A stretch of 64,000 nucleotides of DNA from Alphaproteobacteria bacterium. GTDB lineage: Bacteria; Pseudomonadota; Alphaproteobacteria; Ferrovibrionales; Ferrovibrionaceae. Where the stretch lies: NCBI GenBank assembly GCA_017307375.1, contig JAFKFH010000010.1, positions 1 through 64,000 of the forward strand, read 5' to 3'. Positions 28,023-37,727 of this stretch are shown here, one piece after another. Under the pieces are notes generated by a model. That model made no database searches, was not told where the DNA came from, and worked only from the letters and a program-made list of their open reading frames with translations. The position numbers and the translations under genes are program-made. Positions within the stretch are counted from its first letter, which is position 1, and each line of letters opens with the position of its first letter.

Positions 28023-28991
28023 ATGAAGACGTTCCTGGCCGCCCTCGGCCTGTTCAGCCTCGTCGCCGCCAGCGCGGTCGCCGCCGACGACCCGGCGGCC
28101 TGGCCCCGACGACAGGTCACCGTCGTCGTACCCTTCGGCGCCGGGGGCACCACCGACGTGTTCGGCCGCATCGTGGCCTCGCACCTGCAGGCCAAGTACA
28201 ACCAGCCCTTCGTCATCGAGAACAAGGCCGGGGCCGGCGGCAATCTCGGCGCGGCCCAGGTCGCCAAGGCAGCGCCCGACGGCTACACGCTGCTGGTCGG
28301 CACGGTCTCGACCCACGCGATCAACCCGTTTCTCTACAAGAACCTGCCCTACGACACCGAAAAGGATTTCCAGCCGGTATCGGGCATTGCCAGCCTGCCC
28401 AACATCCTGGTCATCCGCCCGACCATTCCGGCCAGAACGCTGGCCGAGTTCATCGCCTATCTGAAGGCGAATCCGGGCAAGCTCAACTACGCCTCGTCGG
28501 GCGCGGGTACGTCGCAGCATCTGGCAGCCGAGCTGTTCGCGATGAAGACGGCGACGCAAGCCACCCACGTGCCGTTCCGGTCGTCCAACGACATCATGAA
28601 CGCCCTGACCGGCGGGCATATCGATTTCTCGTTCGACAACATCACCCTGGCCCTGCCCCAGGTCCAGGCCAACACGCTGCGCGCGCTGGGCGTCACCAGC
28701 CCCGATCGCAGCCCGGCCGCACCCGACGTGCCGGCGGTGGCCGAAGCGATCCCGGGGTTCGATGCGACATCGTGGAACGGTATCTGGGTTCCGGCCGGCA
28801 CGCCGAAGATCATCGTCGACCGGCTTGCCGCCGACATCGCGGTGATCATGAAGAACCCGGAGGTGATCAGGCGCTGCCAGGAACTGGCCTCGACACCGAC
28901 GCCGTCGACGCCCGAGCAGTTCACCGCGTTCATCGGCGGCGAGCGGGCCAAGTGGGCCGAGGTGGTGAAGGCCGTCGGCATCCAGATGTGA
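28023..28991 (+). CDS. Bug family tripartite tricarboxylate transporter substrate-binding protein
   Basis: 322-residue periplasmic protein: signal peptide (MKTFLAALGLFSLVAASAVAA), then WPRRQVTVVVPFGAGGTTDVFGR, the classic Bug/TctC signature, and ENKAGAGGNLGAAQVAKA. GGAGGAG lies directly before ATG 28023. No TctA/TctB membrane genes are adjacent, so it is an orphan, as is common for this family. It follows the LysR gene by 44 bp and may be co-transcribed with it. Ligand (often a carboxylate) unknown. Confidence 0.88.
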   Translation: MKTFLAALGLFSLVAASAVAADDPAAWPRRQVTVVVPFGAGGTTDVFGRIVASHLQAKYNQPFVIENKAGAGGNLGAAQVAKAAPDGYTLLVGTVSTHAINPFLYKNLPYDTEKDFQPVSGIASLPNILVIRPTIPARTLAEFIAYLKANPGKLNYASSGAGTSQHLAAELFAMKTATQATHVPFRSSNDIMNALTGGHIDFSFDNITLALPQVQANTLRALGVTSPDRSPAAPDVPAVAEAIPGFDATSWNGIWVPAGTPKIIVDRLAADIAVIMKNPEVIRRCQELASTPTPSTPEQFTAFIGGERAKWAEVVKAVGIQM

Positions 28992-29018
28992 CGGGCCGGC
29001 AGCGAGACAGCGGACATG

Positions 29019-29046
29019 AAAATGCCGGCGGGTCGCCCCGCCGGCA
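29019..29046 (-). terminator. Terminator of the CoA-transferase operon
   Basis: TGCCGGCGGG (29023-29032) pairs perfectly with CCCGCCGGCA (29037-29046) around TCGC. On the minus strand it is followed by TTTTCATG. It lies between the convergent ends of the Bug protein gene (28991) and the CoA-transferase B gene (29065); the stem could also stop plus-strand transcripts, though without a T run on that side. Confidence 0.75.
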
Positions 29047-29064
29047 GATCATCGGATCGTCGGC

Positions 29065-29709
29065 TCAGCCGTTCAGCGCGACGGTGTAGTCGGCTTCGGT
29101 CTTGGCCCGGATCTCCTCGGCGGTGACGCCGTCGGCCAGTTCGACCAGTTGCATCGTGCCGGCCTTCTTGTCGATCGTGAAGACGCCGAGATCGGTGATC
29201 ACCATGTCGACCACCCCGGCGCCGGTCAGCGGCAGGTTGCAGGCCTTGAGCAGCTTGGCCTCGTCCTTGGCGGTATGCTCCATGACGACGACGACCTTCT
29301 TGACGCCGGCGACGAGGTCCATGGCGCCGCCCATGCCCTTGACCATCTTGCCGGGGATCATCCAGTTGGCGAGATCGCCGTTCTGGGCCACCTGCATGGC
29401 GCCGAGGATCGAGAGGTCGATATGGCCGCCGCGGATCATCGCAAACGAATCCGACGACGAGAAATAGCTGGTGGTCGGCAGCTCGGTGATCGTCTGCTTG
29501 CCGGCATTGATCAGGTCGGGGTCTTCCTCACCCTCGAAGGGAAAGGGGCCCATGCCGAGCATGCCGTTCTCCGACTGCAGCTGCACCTTCATCCCGGCGG
29601 GGATGAAGTTGGAGACCAGCGTCGGGATGCCGATGCCGAGATTGACGTAGAAGCCGTCCTGCAGTTCCTTGGCGGCGCGGGCGGCCATCTGTTCACGGGT
29701 CCAGGGCAT
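29065..29709 (-). CDS. scoB: 3-oxoacid CoA-transferase subunit B
   Basis: Beta subunit (214 residues) of a 3-oxoacid CoA-transferase, which moves CoA from succinyl-CoA to acetoacetate or a related 3-oxoacid. The catalytic Glu is in [25 protein letters not shown] and the conserved [19 protein letters not shown] region are typical of ScoB/AtoA. It follows the A subunit by 19 nt. Acetoacetate use in ketone-body or polyhydroxybutyrate turnover is the most likely role. Confidence 0.88.
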   Translation of the reverse strand: MPWTREQMAARAAKELQDGFYVNLGIGIPTLVSNFIPAGMKVQLQSENGMLGMGPFPFEGEEDPDLINAGKQTITELPTTSYFSSSDSFAMIRGGHIDLSILGAMQVAQNGDLANWMIPGKMVKGMGGAMDLVAGVKKVVVVMEHTAKDEAKLLKACNLPLTGAGVVDMVITDLGVFTIDKKAGTMQLVELADGVTAEEIRAKTEADYTVALNG

Positions 29710-29728
29710 TGATCAGCGCTCCTCTGTC

Positions 29729-30430
29729 TCAGGCCCGCGGCCGGGTGGTGCGCTGCTCGATGCGCTTGTTCGGGTTGGGCACGTGCACGATGCGCTGCAC
29801 GTAGACGCCGGGGGTGACGATCGTGTCGGGATCGATCTCGCCGGGCTCGACCAGATGCTCGACCTCGACCACCGTCACCTTGCCGGCCGTCGCCATCATC
29901 GGGTTGAAGTTGCGCGCGGTCTTGCGGAAGACGAGATTGCCCTCGGTGTCGCCCTTCCAGGCGTGGACCAGCGAGACATCGGCGACCAGGCCGCGCTCCA
30001 TCACGTATTTCTCGCCGTCGAACTCGCGCACTTCCTTGCCCTCGGCGATCAGCGTGCCGACGCCGGTCTTGGTGAAGAAGGCGGGAATGCCGGCACCGCC
30101 GGCGCGGATGCGCTCGGCCAGCGTCCCTTGCGGGTTGAATTCGAGCTCGAGCTCGCCGGCCAAGTACTGCTGCGCGAACAGCTTGTTCTCGCCGACATAG
30201 GACGAGATCATCTTCTTGATCTGGCGGGTCTCCAGGAGCTGGCCGAGGCCCGCACCGTCGACACCGGCATTGTTCGAGATGACGGTCAGGCCCTTGACGC
30301 CGGAATCGCGCAACGCGCCGATCAGGGCATCGGGGATGCCGCACAGGCCGAACCCGCCGGACATGATGGTGATGCCGTCCCTCAACACGTCCCTCAGCGC
30401 CTCCTGGGCGCTCGGGTACACCTTCTTCAT
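29729..30430 (-). CDS. scoA: 3-oxoacid CoA-transferase subunit A
   Basis: Alpha subunit of 233 residues. The coenzyme A-binding glycine-rich motif is TIMSGGFGLCGIPDALI near residues 22-38, and LTVISNNAGVDGAGLGQLL follows. ATG 30430 is preceded by AGGAG; the open frame extends further upstream but without coding features. Operon with scoB. Confidence 0.88.
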   Translation of the reverse strand: MKKVYPSAQEALRDVLRDGITIMSGGFGLCGIPDALIGALRDSGVKGLTVISNNAGVDGAGLGQLLETRQIKKMISSYVGENKLFAQQYLAGELELEFNPQGTLAERIRAGGAGIPAFFTKTGVGTLIAEGKEVREFDGEKYVMERGLVADVSLVHAWKGDTEGNLVFRKTARNFNPMMATAGKVTVVEVEHLVEPGEIDPDTIVTPGVYVQRIVHVPNPNKRIEQRTTRPRA

Positions 30431-30560
30431 TGCGTGCTCCTGTTCACGAATTGTCGTCCGCGGCGGGGGCCGGACCCGTTCCGGGCGGCACTGTAGAGCA
30501 GAACTGCCGACCCCTTCAACCGCTGCGGCGCAGCAAGCGGGCATCGGCCGCGACCGACAA

Positions 30561-33119
30561 CTAAGGGGACCGCCGCGCCATCTTGGCCAGTTCCAGCACG
30601 AACAGGACGGTGGCCGCCGGCACCAGTGCGAGGCCCAGGCCACCCCAATGCAGCGGGCCGAAATCGAACAGGTGCCGGACCGGCGTCACCAGCAGGCTCA
30701 GGACCAGCAGGGCCGCGACCGCGGCGAGAATCCACGCCAGGACCGGATTCGGCCGCCGGACCGCGGCAACGAGCGAGGCGCTGAACGAACGGTTGACCAG
30801 GATGAGGCCCACGACCGACAGGACCAGCGCGAAGAACGTCAACGCCCGAACTTCGTCGGCCGGCATGCCGCGGGCGCTGGCACCGAGGAACAGCGCGCCG
30901 ACCAGGATGAAGACAAGCCCTCCCTGCAGCAGGCTGGTGACCACGAGCGGCCAGGAAAACAGCCGCTGGCCTTGCGGCCGGGGCGGTCGCCGCATGACGT
31001 CGCGCTCCTCGGTCTCGGCCTCGAAGACCAGGGTGCAGACGGGGTCGATGATCATTTCGAGGAAGGCGATGTGGATCGGACCGAAGATCACCGGCAGGCC
31101 GAAGACCAGCGGCAGCAGGGCCAGGCCGGCGATCGGGACATGCACGGCAAAGACGAATCCCATCGCCTTGCGCAGGTTGTCGTAGATCCGTCGGCCAAGC
31201 CTGACCGCCACGACGATCGACCCGAAGTCGTCGTCGAGCAGCACCAGCGCGGATGCCTCGCGCGCGACATCGGTGCCGCGCCCGCCCATGGCGATGCCGA
31301 TATGGGCGGCCTTGAGCGACGGGGCATCGTTGACGCCATCGCCGGTCATCGCGACGATCTCGCCCTCGGCCTTCAGCGCCTGGACGATGCGCAGCTTCTG
31401 CTCGGGCATGATGCGGGCGAAGATCGTCGCGCCACGGACCCGTCGGCGCAGGTCATCGTCGCCGAGTGCTGCGACCGTCTCCCCGGTGACGACCTCGCCG
31501 CGATCGTCGAGACCGGCCTGATGCGCGATCGCCCGGGCCGTCGCCGGATAGTCGCCGGTGATCATCACGACGCGGATGCCGGCCGCGCGGCAATCGTCGA
31601 TGGCCTGGGGCACGCCGGGGCGCAGCGGGTCGGCCAGGCCGACAAGCCCGAGAAAGCCGAAGGTGAAACCCCGCGGTGTCTCGGGCAGGGCTGCGCCCGG
31701 ATGGCGGGCGCCGGCAATGCCGAGAACCCGCAATCCCGCCCCGGCCATTGCATCGACCGCATGTCTCACGGCGGCAAGCGTGTCATCGTCGAGACGGCAG
31801 AGCGACACGATCGCCTCCGGCGCTCCTTTCGCGGCGACGACGAGATCGTCCGACCCGGCGGCAGGCCGCCATACCTGGGTAACGGCAAGCAGCTCGGGGC
31901 GCAGGCCATAGCCGCGCATGAGCGTCCAGCCCGGCAGCGACGCAGCATCGCCGTGCCGGCGCGCGAAGTCGTGAAAGGCCTTCTCCATCGGATCGAAGGG
32001 TTCCGGCGCCGAGGCGAGCAGGCCATGCAGCGCCACGCGCCACGCGTCATCCGGCAGGGTCGGATCGACGGCCCGCCAGCGAGCCCCCTCCATGCCGCCG
32101 GCCGACCACAATTCCGCGATCGACATGCGGTTCTCGGTCAGCGTGCCGGTCTTGTCGGTGCACAGCACCGTGGCCGAGCCCAGCGTCTCGATCGCCGCGG
32201 CGCGGCGGGTCAGCACGCGGACCTGCGAGATCCGCCAGGCGCCCATCGCCATGAAGACGGTCAGCACCATCGGAAATTCTTCCGGCAGCATCGCCATGCC
32301 GATGGCGATCGCGGCGAGCACGGCTTCCAGCCAGTCGCCGCGCTGAATGCCGTAGAGCGCCAGCGCCGCCAGGCTGACCGTCGCGCCGCCGACAGCCGCG
32401 AGACGCACCAGCCGCGTGGTCTCGGCGCGCAGGCGCGGCGGCTCGGGATCGAGGGCGCGCAGCGACTGGCCGATCCGGCCGATCTCGGTCCGGGCCCCGG
32501 TAGCCGAGATCTCGGCGATGCCACTGCCGCGCACGATCAGCGTGCCGGAATAGACCTGGGGCAGATCGTCGCCGCCCGGCCGGGCGGCGGGGACCGGCCG
32601 GGCCGTCGGCACCGATTTGCGCACCGGCACCGATTCCCCGGTCAGCAGCGATTCGTCGGACTGCAAATCGCGGGCCTGCACCAGCACGCCGTCGGCCGGG
32701 ACCCGGTCGCCTTCGCCCAGGATGACGAGGTCGCCGCATACCACCTCGCGGCCGGGAATCCGGCGGTGGATGCCGCCGCGGATCACCAGGGCGCGCGGGC
32801 TGGTCAGGTCGCGCAGCGCTTCCAGCACCCGCTCGGTCCGGGTCTCCTGGATCACGGTGATGGCCACCGACAGGCTGGCAAAGGCCAGCAGGATCGAGGC
32901 TTCCTGCACATTGCCCAGCAGCAGGTAGATCGCACCCCCGCCGAGCAGCAGCAGGAACATCGGTTCCCGCAACACCTCGCCGACGATGGCGAGCGGCGTG
33001 CGGTGCTCCGCTCGGGGCAGTTCGTTGTAGCCGTCGGCTGCCAGCCGCGCGGCCGCCTCGGCCTCGGCAAGTCCCCGCAGCGGATCGCCTGGTACCGGTT
33101 CGCCGTCAGCCTTGTCCAT
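30561..33119 (-). CDS. Cation-translocating P-type ATPase (P2-like)
   Basis: 852-residue ion pump. Phosphorylation motif DKTGTLTEN, actuator motif LTGESVPV, hinge motif TGDGVNDAPSLKAA and ten predicted helices place it among P2-type Ca2+/Na+-type ATPases. The M4 ion-binding motif reads LPEEFPMVLT rather than the SERCA-type PEGLPA, so the ion cannot be assigned with confidence. AGGGAGG precedes ATG 33119. The gene lies between the CoA-transferase operon and an MFS gene on the same strand, 29 bp after the latter. Confidence 0.85.
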   Translation of the reverse strand: MDKADGEPVPGDPLRGLAEAEAAARLAADGYNELPRAEHRTPLAIVGEVLREPMFLLLLGGGAIYLLLGNVQEASILLAFASLSVAITVIQETRTERVLEALRDLTSPRALVIRGGIHRRIPGREVVCGDLVILGEGDRVPADGVLVQARDLQSDESLLTGESVPVRKSVPTARPVPAARPGGDDLPQVYSGTLIVRGSGIAEISATGARTEIGRIGQSLRALDPEPPRLRAETTRLVRLAAVGGATVSLAALALYGIQRGDWLEAVLAAIAIGMAMLPEEFPMVLTVFMAMGAWRISQVRVLTRRAAAIETLGSATVLCTDKTGTLTENRMSIAELWSAGGMEGARWRAVDPTLPDDAWRVALHGLLASAPEPFDPMEKAFHDFARRHGDAASLPGWTLMRGYGLRPELLAVTQVWRPAAGSDDLVVAAKGAPEAIVSLCRLDDDTLAAVRHAVDAMAGAGLRVLGIAGARHPGAALPETPRGFTFGFLGLVGLADPLRPGVPQAIDDCRAAGIRVVMITGDYPATARAIAHQAGLDDRGEVVTGETVAALGDDDLRRRVRGATIFARIMPEQKLRIVQALKAEGEIVAMTGDGVNDAPSLKAAHIGIAMGGRGTDVAREASALVLLDDDFGSIVVAVRLGRRIYDNLRKAMGFVFAVHVPIAGLALLPLVFGLPVIFGPIHIAFLEMIIDPVCTLVFEAETEERDVMRRPPRPQGQRLFSWPLVVTSLLQGGLVFILVGALFLGASARGMPADEVRALTFFALVLSVVGLILVNRSFSASLVAAVRRPNPVLAWILAAVAALLVLSLLVTPVRHLFDFGPLHWGGLGLALVPAATVLFVLELAKMARRSP

Positions 33120-33148
33120 CTCGGCCTCCCTGGCCGGGGTTCAGCCCC

Positions 33149-34330
33149 TCAGGCGGTGCGCGGCCGGCCGAACGCGGCGACGCCCGCCCCGATCAGCCCC
33201 ATCGCGACGCCGATGCCGGCGACGATCCACCCGGTCTGCGCCGGCGCCGTCGCCAATCCGACGATGAACCCCGCCAGCGGCTGGGTCAGATTGTTCAGCA
33301 TGATGACGACGCCGGTGGTCTTGCCGAAATCCTTCGGGGGAATGATCCGCTGGCGCAGGCTGCGGACATAGATGTTGAACATCTTGTCGAAACCGATGAC
33401 CAGCAGGAAGCCCGTGGCGTATCCCCAGAAACCCGGGCTGATGCCGGACAGGATCGCGCCGGCGAACATGCCGCCATAGGCCAGCACGCCGAGCGTGCGG
33501 TGCTCGAGCGCGGTATGGGCGACGACCATCAGCACGGCGATGGTGGCGATGGCGCCGGCAACCTGCAGGCCGGCGAAATAATCCTCGCCCCGACCATGGA
33601 TGCCCGTGACCATCGCCGGCGCGGTGGCGAGGGTCACGCCGATCACGAGATTGACACCGGCGGCCAGGACGATCGCGGTCTTCAGGCCCGGCAGGTGCAG
33701 CACATGCGAAAAGGCGGTGCGCAACGGATCGAGGAAATGGCCGGGTGCGGCCTCGGGCGCGGCCAGTTCGACCTGCGCCATCCGGCGCCACAGGAACAGG
33801 GCGGCGTCGGCAGCGACGAAGACGGCGGCCGTCGCCGCCACGACGATTTCCCAGCGCCACCAGTCGAGCAGCAGCGCCGCCAGCACCGGCCCCAGCACCA
33901 GGCCCATCTGATCGGCGATCTGGGAATAGGACAGCACCTTCTCGAAGCGATATTGGCGGAAGATCTGCGGCATGATCACTTCCCGCGCGATCATCCCCTG
34001 TGTCGAGAGGATGCCGCAAACCGCCGACAGCCCGATCAGCCAGCCGATGCCGCCGAAGACCCCGTAACCCGCCATGCCGGCGACGCAGGCGATCGCCCGG
34101 CAGGTTTGGCTGATGCGCAGAAGGCGCAACGGCGAGACCCGGTCGCAGAGAATGCCGCAGAGCGGGAAGGAGAGGAAGCGCGGCAGGGTCTCCAGCGAGA
34201 AGGCAAGACCCGACCAGGCGACGCTCTGCGTCACCTGGAAGACCACCAGCGGCACCAGGAACAGCAGGATCTGGTCGGCCAGCCGCGACAGGAACAGCGA
34301 ACCGAAAAAGGCCTGATCGTTGAAACGCAC
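33149..34330 (-). CDS. MFS transporter (EntS-like subgroup)
   Basis: 393-residue protein with about twelve hydrophobic helices. The opening FFGSLFLSRLADQILLFLVPLVVF and LSRLADQ/GILCDRVSPLRLLR loop motif are those of MFS_3/EntS-like exporters. GTG 34330 is preceded by GGGGGAG. No siderophore genes are nearby, so cargo is unknown. Upstream of and probably co-transcribed with the P-type ATPase. Confidence 0.78.
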   Translation of the reverse strand: MRFNDQAFFGSLFLSRLADQILLFLVPLVVFQVTQSVAWSGLAFSLETLPRFLSFPLCGILCDRVSPLRLLRISQTCRAIACVAGMAGYGVFGGIGWLIGLSAVCGILSTQGMIAREVIMPQIFRQYRFEKVLSYSQIADQMGLVLGPVLAALLLDWWRWEIVVAATAAVFVAADAALFLWRRMAQVELAAPEAAPGHFLDPLRTAFSHVLHLPGLKTAIVLAAGVNLVIGVTLATAPAMVTGIHGRGEDYFAGLQVAGAIATIAVLMVVAHTALEHRTLGVLAYGGMFAGAILSGISPGFWGYATGFLLVIGFDKMFNIYVRSLRQRIIPPKDFGKTTGVVIMLNNLTQPLAGFIVGLATAPAQTGWIVAGIGVAMGLIGAGVAAFGRPRTA

Positions 34331-34381
34331 CGCGACTCTCCCCCGGCTACGGCGCCAGCATGGCCATTGGCGGGAATGGGA

Positions 34382-35734
34382 TCAACCGGAAGGTGACGCG
34401 GCAACGAGGTCGGCGATCAGCCGCGTGAACCCGGCGATGTCGCCGTCTTCACCGGTGGCGTAGCCGAACCGCGCGACCACCAGGCGCTGGCCGGGCAGGA
34501 TCGCCAGGCGCTGGCCCAGATTGCCCGACCCGAAGAAGGCGTCTTCCGGCATCCCGCGGCGAACCCGGCCGCGGGCATGCGCATGGCCCGACGCATTCAC
34601 CCAGAAGCCTGCCCCATAGTCGCTGTCGAGGGTCGGGCGCGTCGACCAGGCGACCCAGCCCGGCGGCAGCAGGCGGCGGCCACCGGCCATACCGTCATCG
34701 AGAAAAAGCTGGCCCAGCCTGGCCCAGTCGCGCGCCGGCGCGAAGACGTAGTTCGCGCCGATCGGCGTGCCGGTCGCATCCATCTCGATGGTCATGCCGG
34801 TGATGCCGAGCGGCGCGAACAGCGCGCTTCCGGCAAAGGCCAGCATGTCCGCACCGGTACCGCCGACGGCATCGCGCAGGATCCGCGCGGCAAGCTGGGT
34901 CATGCCGCTGGAATAGTTCCAGCGCGTCCCCGGCGGATCGGCAAGCGCGGCATCGGCGGCAAAGCCGGCCATGTCGCGGGCGAGATAGAGCATCTGGTTC
35001 GACGGATCGAACCCCGATCCGGTCTCGTCGAGGGCGAGGCCGGCGGTCATCCGCATCAGCTGTTCCAGCGTGATCGCCCGCCGCGCATCATTGGCCCAGG
35101 CCGGCACCGGTGCAGGCGCGGCAGGATCGAGGCGGCCCTGTGCGACCGCCGCGCCGATCAGCGCGTTCATCAGTGACTTGGCCAGCGAGAAACCCGGCAG
35201 CGGCGTCGCGGCGGTATAGCCCGGCGCATAGCGTTCGGCGACCACCTGGCCGTCGCGCAGCACCACGATCGCCTTGGTACGGCGCGGCGGGCCCGGCCCG
35301 TCCTCGGCGAAGGCGCGATCGAGGGCTGCGGCAAGACGCGCGGCGCCCGGTTCGATCGGGGCCGGCGGGGGGCTGGCCGGGCCGGCGGGGAACGCCGGCG
35401 GCGCCACGACCGGCTCGTGCAACACGAGGCACCCCCAGCCCGGCTGATGGGCGGCACGCATGTGCGCAACGCCCGAGACCGAGACGTCGACCAGCCCGGC
35501 GGCGCGGTCGACGCGATAGCGGATCAGGCCGGCAATTCGTTCCAGCCCGGCGCGTGGCCGCAGGCTTTCGGCAAAGACCCGATCGGGATCGATCTGCTGG
35601 ACGAAGGCTGCCGCGCAAAGATCGTGTGCGACCGCGCCGGTCGCGACCCGCAGGGCGCGATCCGGGCGATAGACGGCCATGGCGGTCGCGAGCCCGAGGG
35701 TCAATACGGCACCGACCCACAGCCCGCGTCTCAC
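34382..35734 (-). CDS. Membrane-anchored serine hydrolase, class C beta-lactamase fold
   Basis: 450-residue protein with an N-terminal hydrophobic anchor (GLWVGAVLTLGLATAMAV) and a penicillin-binding-type hydrolase domain. The SxxK nucleophile is in FSLAKSLMNALIG near residue 183 and the YxS base in WNYSSGMTQLA. The family includes esterases, 6-aminohexanoate-dimer hydrolases and DD-peptidases. Starts with GTG 35734 overlapping the LysR stop (GTGA), so the pair are one transcript; a longer open frame reading into the LysR gene is a shadow. Substrate unknown. Confidence 0.8.
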   Translation of the reverse strand: MRRGLWVGAVLTLGLATAMAVYRPDRALRVATGAVAHDLCAAAFVQQIDPDRVFAESLRPRAGLERIAGLIRYRVDRAAGLVDVSVSGVAHMRAAHQPGWGCLVLHEPVVAPPAFPAGPASPPPAPIEPGAARLAAALDRAFAEDGPGPPRRTKAIVVLRDGQVVAERYAPGYTAATPLPGFSLAKSLMNALIGAAVAQGRLDPAAPAPVPAWANDARRAITLEQLMRMTAGLALDETGSGFDPSNQMLYLARDMAGFAADAALADPPGTRWNYSSGMTQLAARILRDAVGGTGADMLAFAGSALFAPLGITGMTIEMDATGTPIGANYVFAPARDWARLGQLFLDDGMAGGRRLLPPGWVAWSTRPTLDSDYGAGFWVNASGHAHARGRVRRGMPEDAFFGSGNLGQRLAILPGQRLVVARFGYATGEDGDIAGFTRLIADLVAASPSG

Positions 35735-36648
35735 CGCGCCGCCAATCCGGTGCCGGGGGCCATGAACAGCTGGCGGAAATAGCCGTGGATCGCGGTCATG
35801 CCGGGCGTGAATTCGGTGCCGCGCTTCCAGGCGAGGCCGACGGCCATGGCCGGCACCGGATCGGTCAGCACGATGGTCTCGATCCGCTTTCCCTCGAGCG
35901 ACCAGGGGCGATAGACCATGTCGGAGAGAATGGCGACGCCGCCGCCATTGGCGACGATCGAGCGGACGGCCTCGACCGACGAGGTCCTGAGCTTGATGTT
36001 CGGCTGGTAGGGCGTCGTGTTCCAGTAGCGCAGGGCGGTGTAGGCCGCCTCGTCGACGGTCAGCATGATGTAGGGTTCGTCGGCGACGTCCTTCATCGTC
36101 ACGCCCGGCCGCCTGAGCAGCGGATGCTGCGCCGGTACCCAGAGGCGTCGCTGCGAGTTGAAGAAGGTTTCCGACGTCAGCTCCGGATTGACCAGGTTCG
36201 CCGTCAGCACGATGGCAAGGTCGTAGCGGTTGGTCAGCAGGCCTTCCTCGATCACCTCGCGGTTCAGCTCGAACAGTTGGATGTCGAGATTGGGATAGAG
36301 CTGCGACAGGCGCTGCAGGTGATGGGGCAGGAAATAGCCCAGCACCGTGTAGGTCGCGGCGACCCGCAGCGTCCCGGAGATTTCCGATTCCAGCACCGGC
36401 AGCCGCATCGCCTCGTCGATCGAGGCGAGAATGTTCCGGGCCTGCGGCAGGAACCGCCGGCCCACATCGGTCAGGATCATGCCGACCGAGGTGCGGCGGA
36501 ACAACGCCGCGCCGAGGATGGCCTCCAACTCCTTGACCGCCGTCGTGATCGCCGATTGCGAGATCGACATCTCGACCGCGGCCTGGGAAATCTGCCCAAG
36601 TTCGGCAGTCGCGACGAAATATTTGAGCTGCCGCACGGTCAGCGACAT
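35731..36648 (-). CDS. LysR family transcriptional regulator
   Basis: 305-residue regulator with the standard N-terminal helix-turn-helix (VRQLKYFVATAELGQISQAAVEMSISQSAITTAVKELE in the first 40 residues, quoted in short form) and an effector domain. The ATG at 36648 gives the usual family start; an upstream reading to 36681 is unnecessary. It is divergent from the large pxpA operon across an AT-rich 278-bp gap with an ATTCTGA/TCAGAAT inverted repeat, so it is the leading candidate to control that operon and its coupled serine hydrolase. Confidence 0.85.
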   Translation of the reverse strand: MSLTVRQLKYFVATAELGQISQAAVEMSISQSAITTAVKELEAILGAALFRRTSVGMILTDVGRRFLPQARNILASIDEAMRLPVLESEISGTLRVAATYTVLGYFLPHHLQRLSQLYPNLDIQLFELNREVIEEGLLTNRYDLAIVLTANLVNPELTSETFFNSQRRLWVPAQHPLLRRPGVTMKDVADEPYIMLTVDEAAYTALRYWNTTPYQPNIKLRTSSVEAVRSIVANGGGVAILSDMVYRPWSLEGKRIETIVLTDPVPAMAVGLAWKRGTEFTPGMTAIHGYFRQLFMAPGTGLAAR

Positions 36649-36809
36649 CCGGCCTGCCTCGCAATTGGGCACAACGCGCAATCGATATGCATATTCTCTA
36701 ATATATTATACTGCATCTTCAAAAAAATCAATAATGTGATCTCCGTCACGATCTCGCCAACGAAAAAAGCCAGGAAAATCAACTCGACGGACTCGCGGCT
36801 GCGACATGA

Positions 36810-36826
36810 ATTCTGATTTTCAGAAT
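36810..36826. promoter_or_regulatory. Inverted repeat ATTCTGA-TTT-TCAGAAT in an AT-rich promoter region
   Basis: The gap 36649-36926 (278 bp) is clearly richer in A and T than the neighbours and holds no gene. It contains perfect 7-bp arms at 36810-36816 and 36820-36826, and a second 6-bp inverted repeat GGAAAT-N5-ATTTCC at 36836-36852. Both sit 75-120 bp upstream of pxpA and are good candidates for LysR binding. Confidence 0.5.
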
Positions 36827-36926
36827 ACTTGCCGTGGAAATTTACTATTTCCAAATGCCCGGTTTGCAGGCTTAGCCTCGTTGCCGATCCGCTTGGTCGG
36901 ATGACAGGGGCAGCAGAGACAGTCGC

Positions 36927-37709
36927 ATGAAACATCCGCGCATCGACCTCAACTGCGACATGGGCGAAGGCTTCGGGATGTGGATCATCGGCGACGGGGT
37001 CGACGAGGAGATCATGCCGATGGTCTCGTCGGCCAACATCGCCACGGGCTTCCACGCCGGCGACCCCAACATCATGCATCGCATGGTCAAGCTGGCGAAG
37101 GCCTGCGGCGTCGGCATCGGCGCGCATCCCGGCTTCCGCGACCTCGTCGGCTTCGGCCGCCGCCATATCACCTGCCCGCCGGACGAACTGGTCAACGACA
37201 TCGTCTACCAGGTCGGCGCGCTGCGCGAATTCGCCCGGCTGAACGGCGTGCGCCTGCAGCATGTCAAGCCGCACGGGGCGCTCTATATGCATGCCGCCAG
37301 GGACGAGGCGCTGTCGCATGCCTTCATCACCGCGCTGCAGGCGATCGGCCCGACGCTCTATGCCCTGGTCATGGAAAGCTCGGTCACCTACCGCGTGGCG
37401 CGCGAGCTGGGCCAGCCGGTGGTCCGCGAATTCTATGCCGACCGCGACTACGACCGGTCGGGCTCGATCGTCTTCACCCGCCGGGTCGGCCGCCTCGATC
37501 CCGCCCAGGTCGCCGACAAGGTGCTGCGCGCCTGCCGCGACGGGGTGGTGCGTACGGTCGACGGCCACGATATCGAAATCGGCTTCGATTCCGTCTGCAT
37601 CCATTCGGACACGCCGGGCGCGCTGGCCCTGATGCAGGCCACGCGCAGGACGCTCGACGAGCACGGCGTCCAGGTCGTACCGCTGACCGAACTCGTCCCC
37701 CTTTCCTGA
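36927..37709 (+). CDS. pxpA: LamB/YcsF family protein (5-oxoprolinase subunit A-like)
   Basis: 260-residue protein of the YcsF/PxpA family. The opening [12 protein letters not shown] and the motifs [34 protein letters not shown] and [11 protein letters not shown] are diagnostic. In the Bacillus PxpABC complex this subunit helps open 5-oxoproline with ATP. Here it heads an operon with biotin carrier, biotin carboxylase and the PxpB/PxpC pair, so the complex may work through carboxybiotin rather than direct phosphorylation (inference). Confidence 0.85.
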   Translation: MKHPRIDLNCDMGEGFGMWIIGDGVDEEIMPMVSSANIATGFHAGDPNIMHRMVKLAKACGVGIGAHPGFRDLVGFGRRHITCPPDELVNDIVYQVGALREFARLNGVRLQHVKPHGALYMHAARDEALSHAFITALQAIGPTLYALVMESSVTYRVARELGQPVVREFYADRDYDRSGSIVFTRRVGRLDPAQVADKVLRACRDGVVRTVDGHDIEIGFDSVCIHSDTPGALALMQATRRTLDEHGVQVVPLTELVPLS

Positions 37710-37727
37710 ATCGAACCGGAGCACATC

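Noticed and set aside
30216-33371. A 1051-codon plus-strand open frame
   Set aside because: It is antisense to the P-type ATPase and scoA genes, which carry clear motifs; its translation is Arg/Gln/His-rich and without any family features, as expected of GC-rich shadow frames.
35735-36664. Fusion of the serine hydrolase with an upstream 310-residue region
   Set aside because: The upstream part is the out-of-frame shadow of the LysR gene; GTG 35734 overlapping the LysR stop is the natural start.
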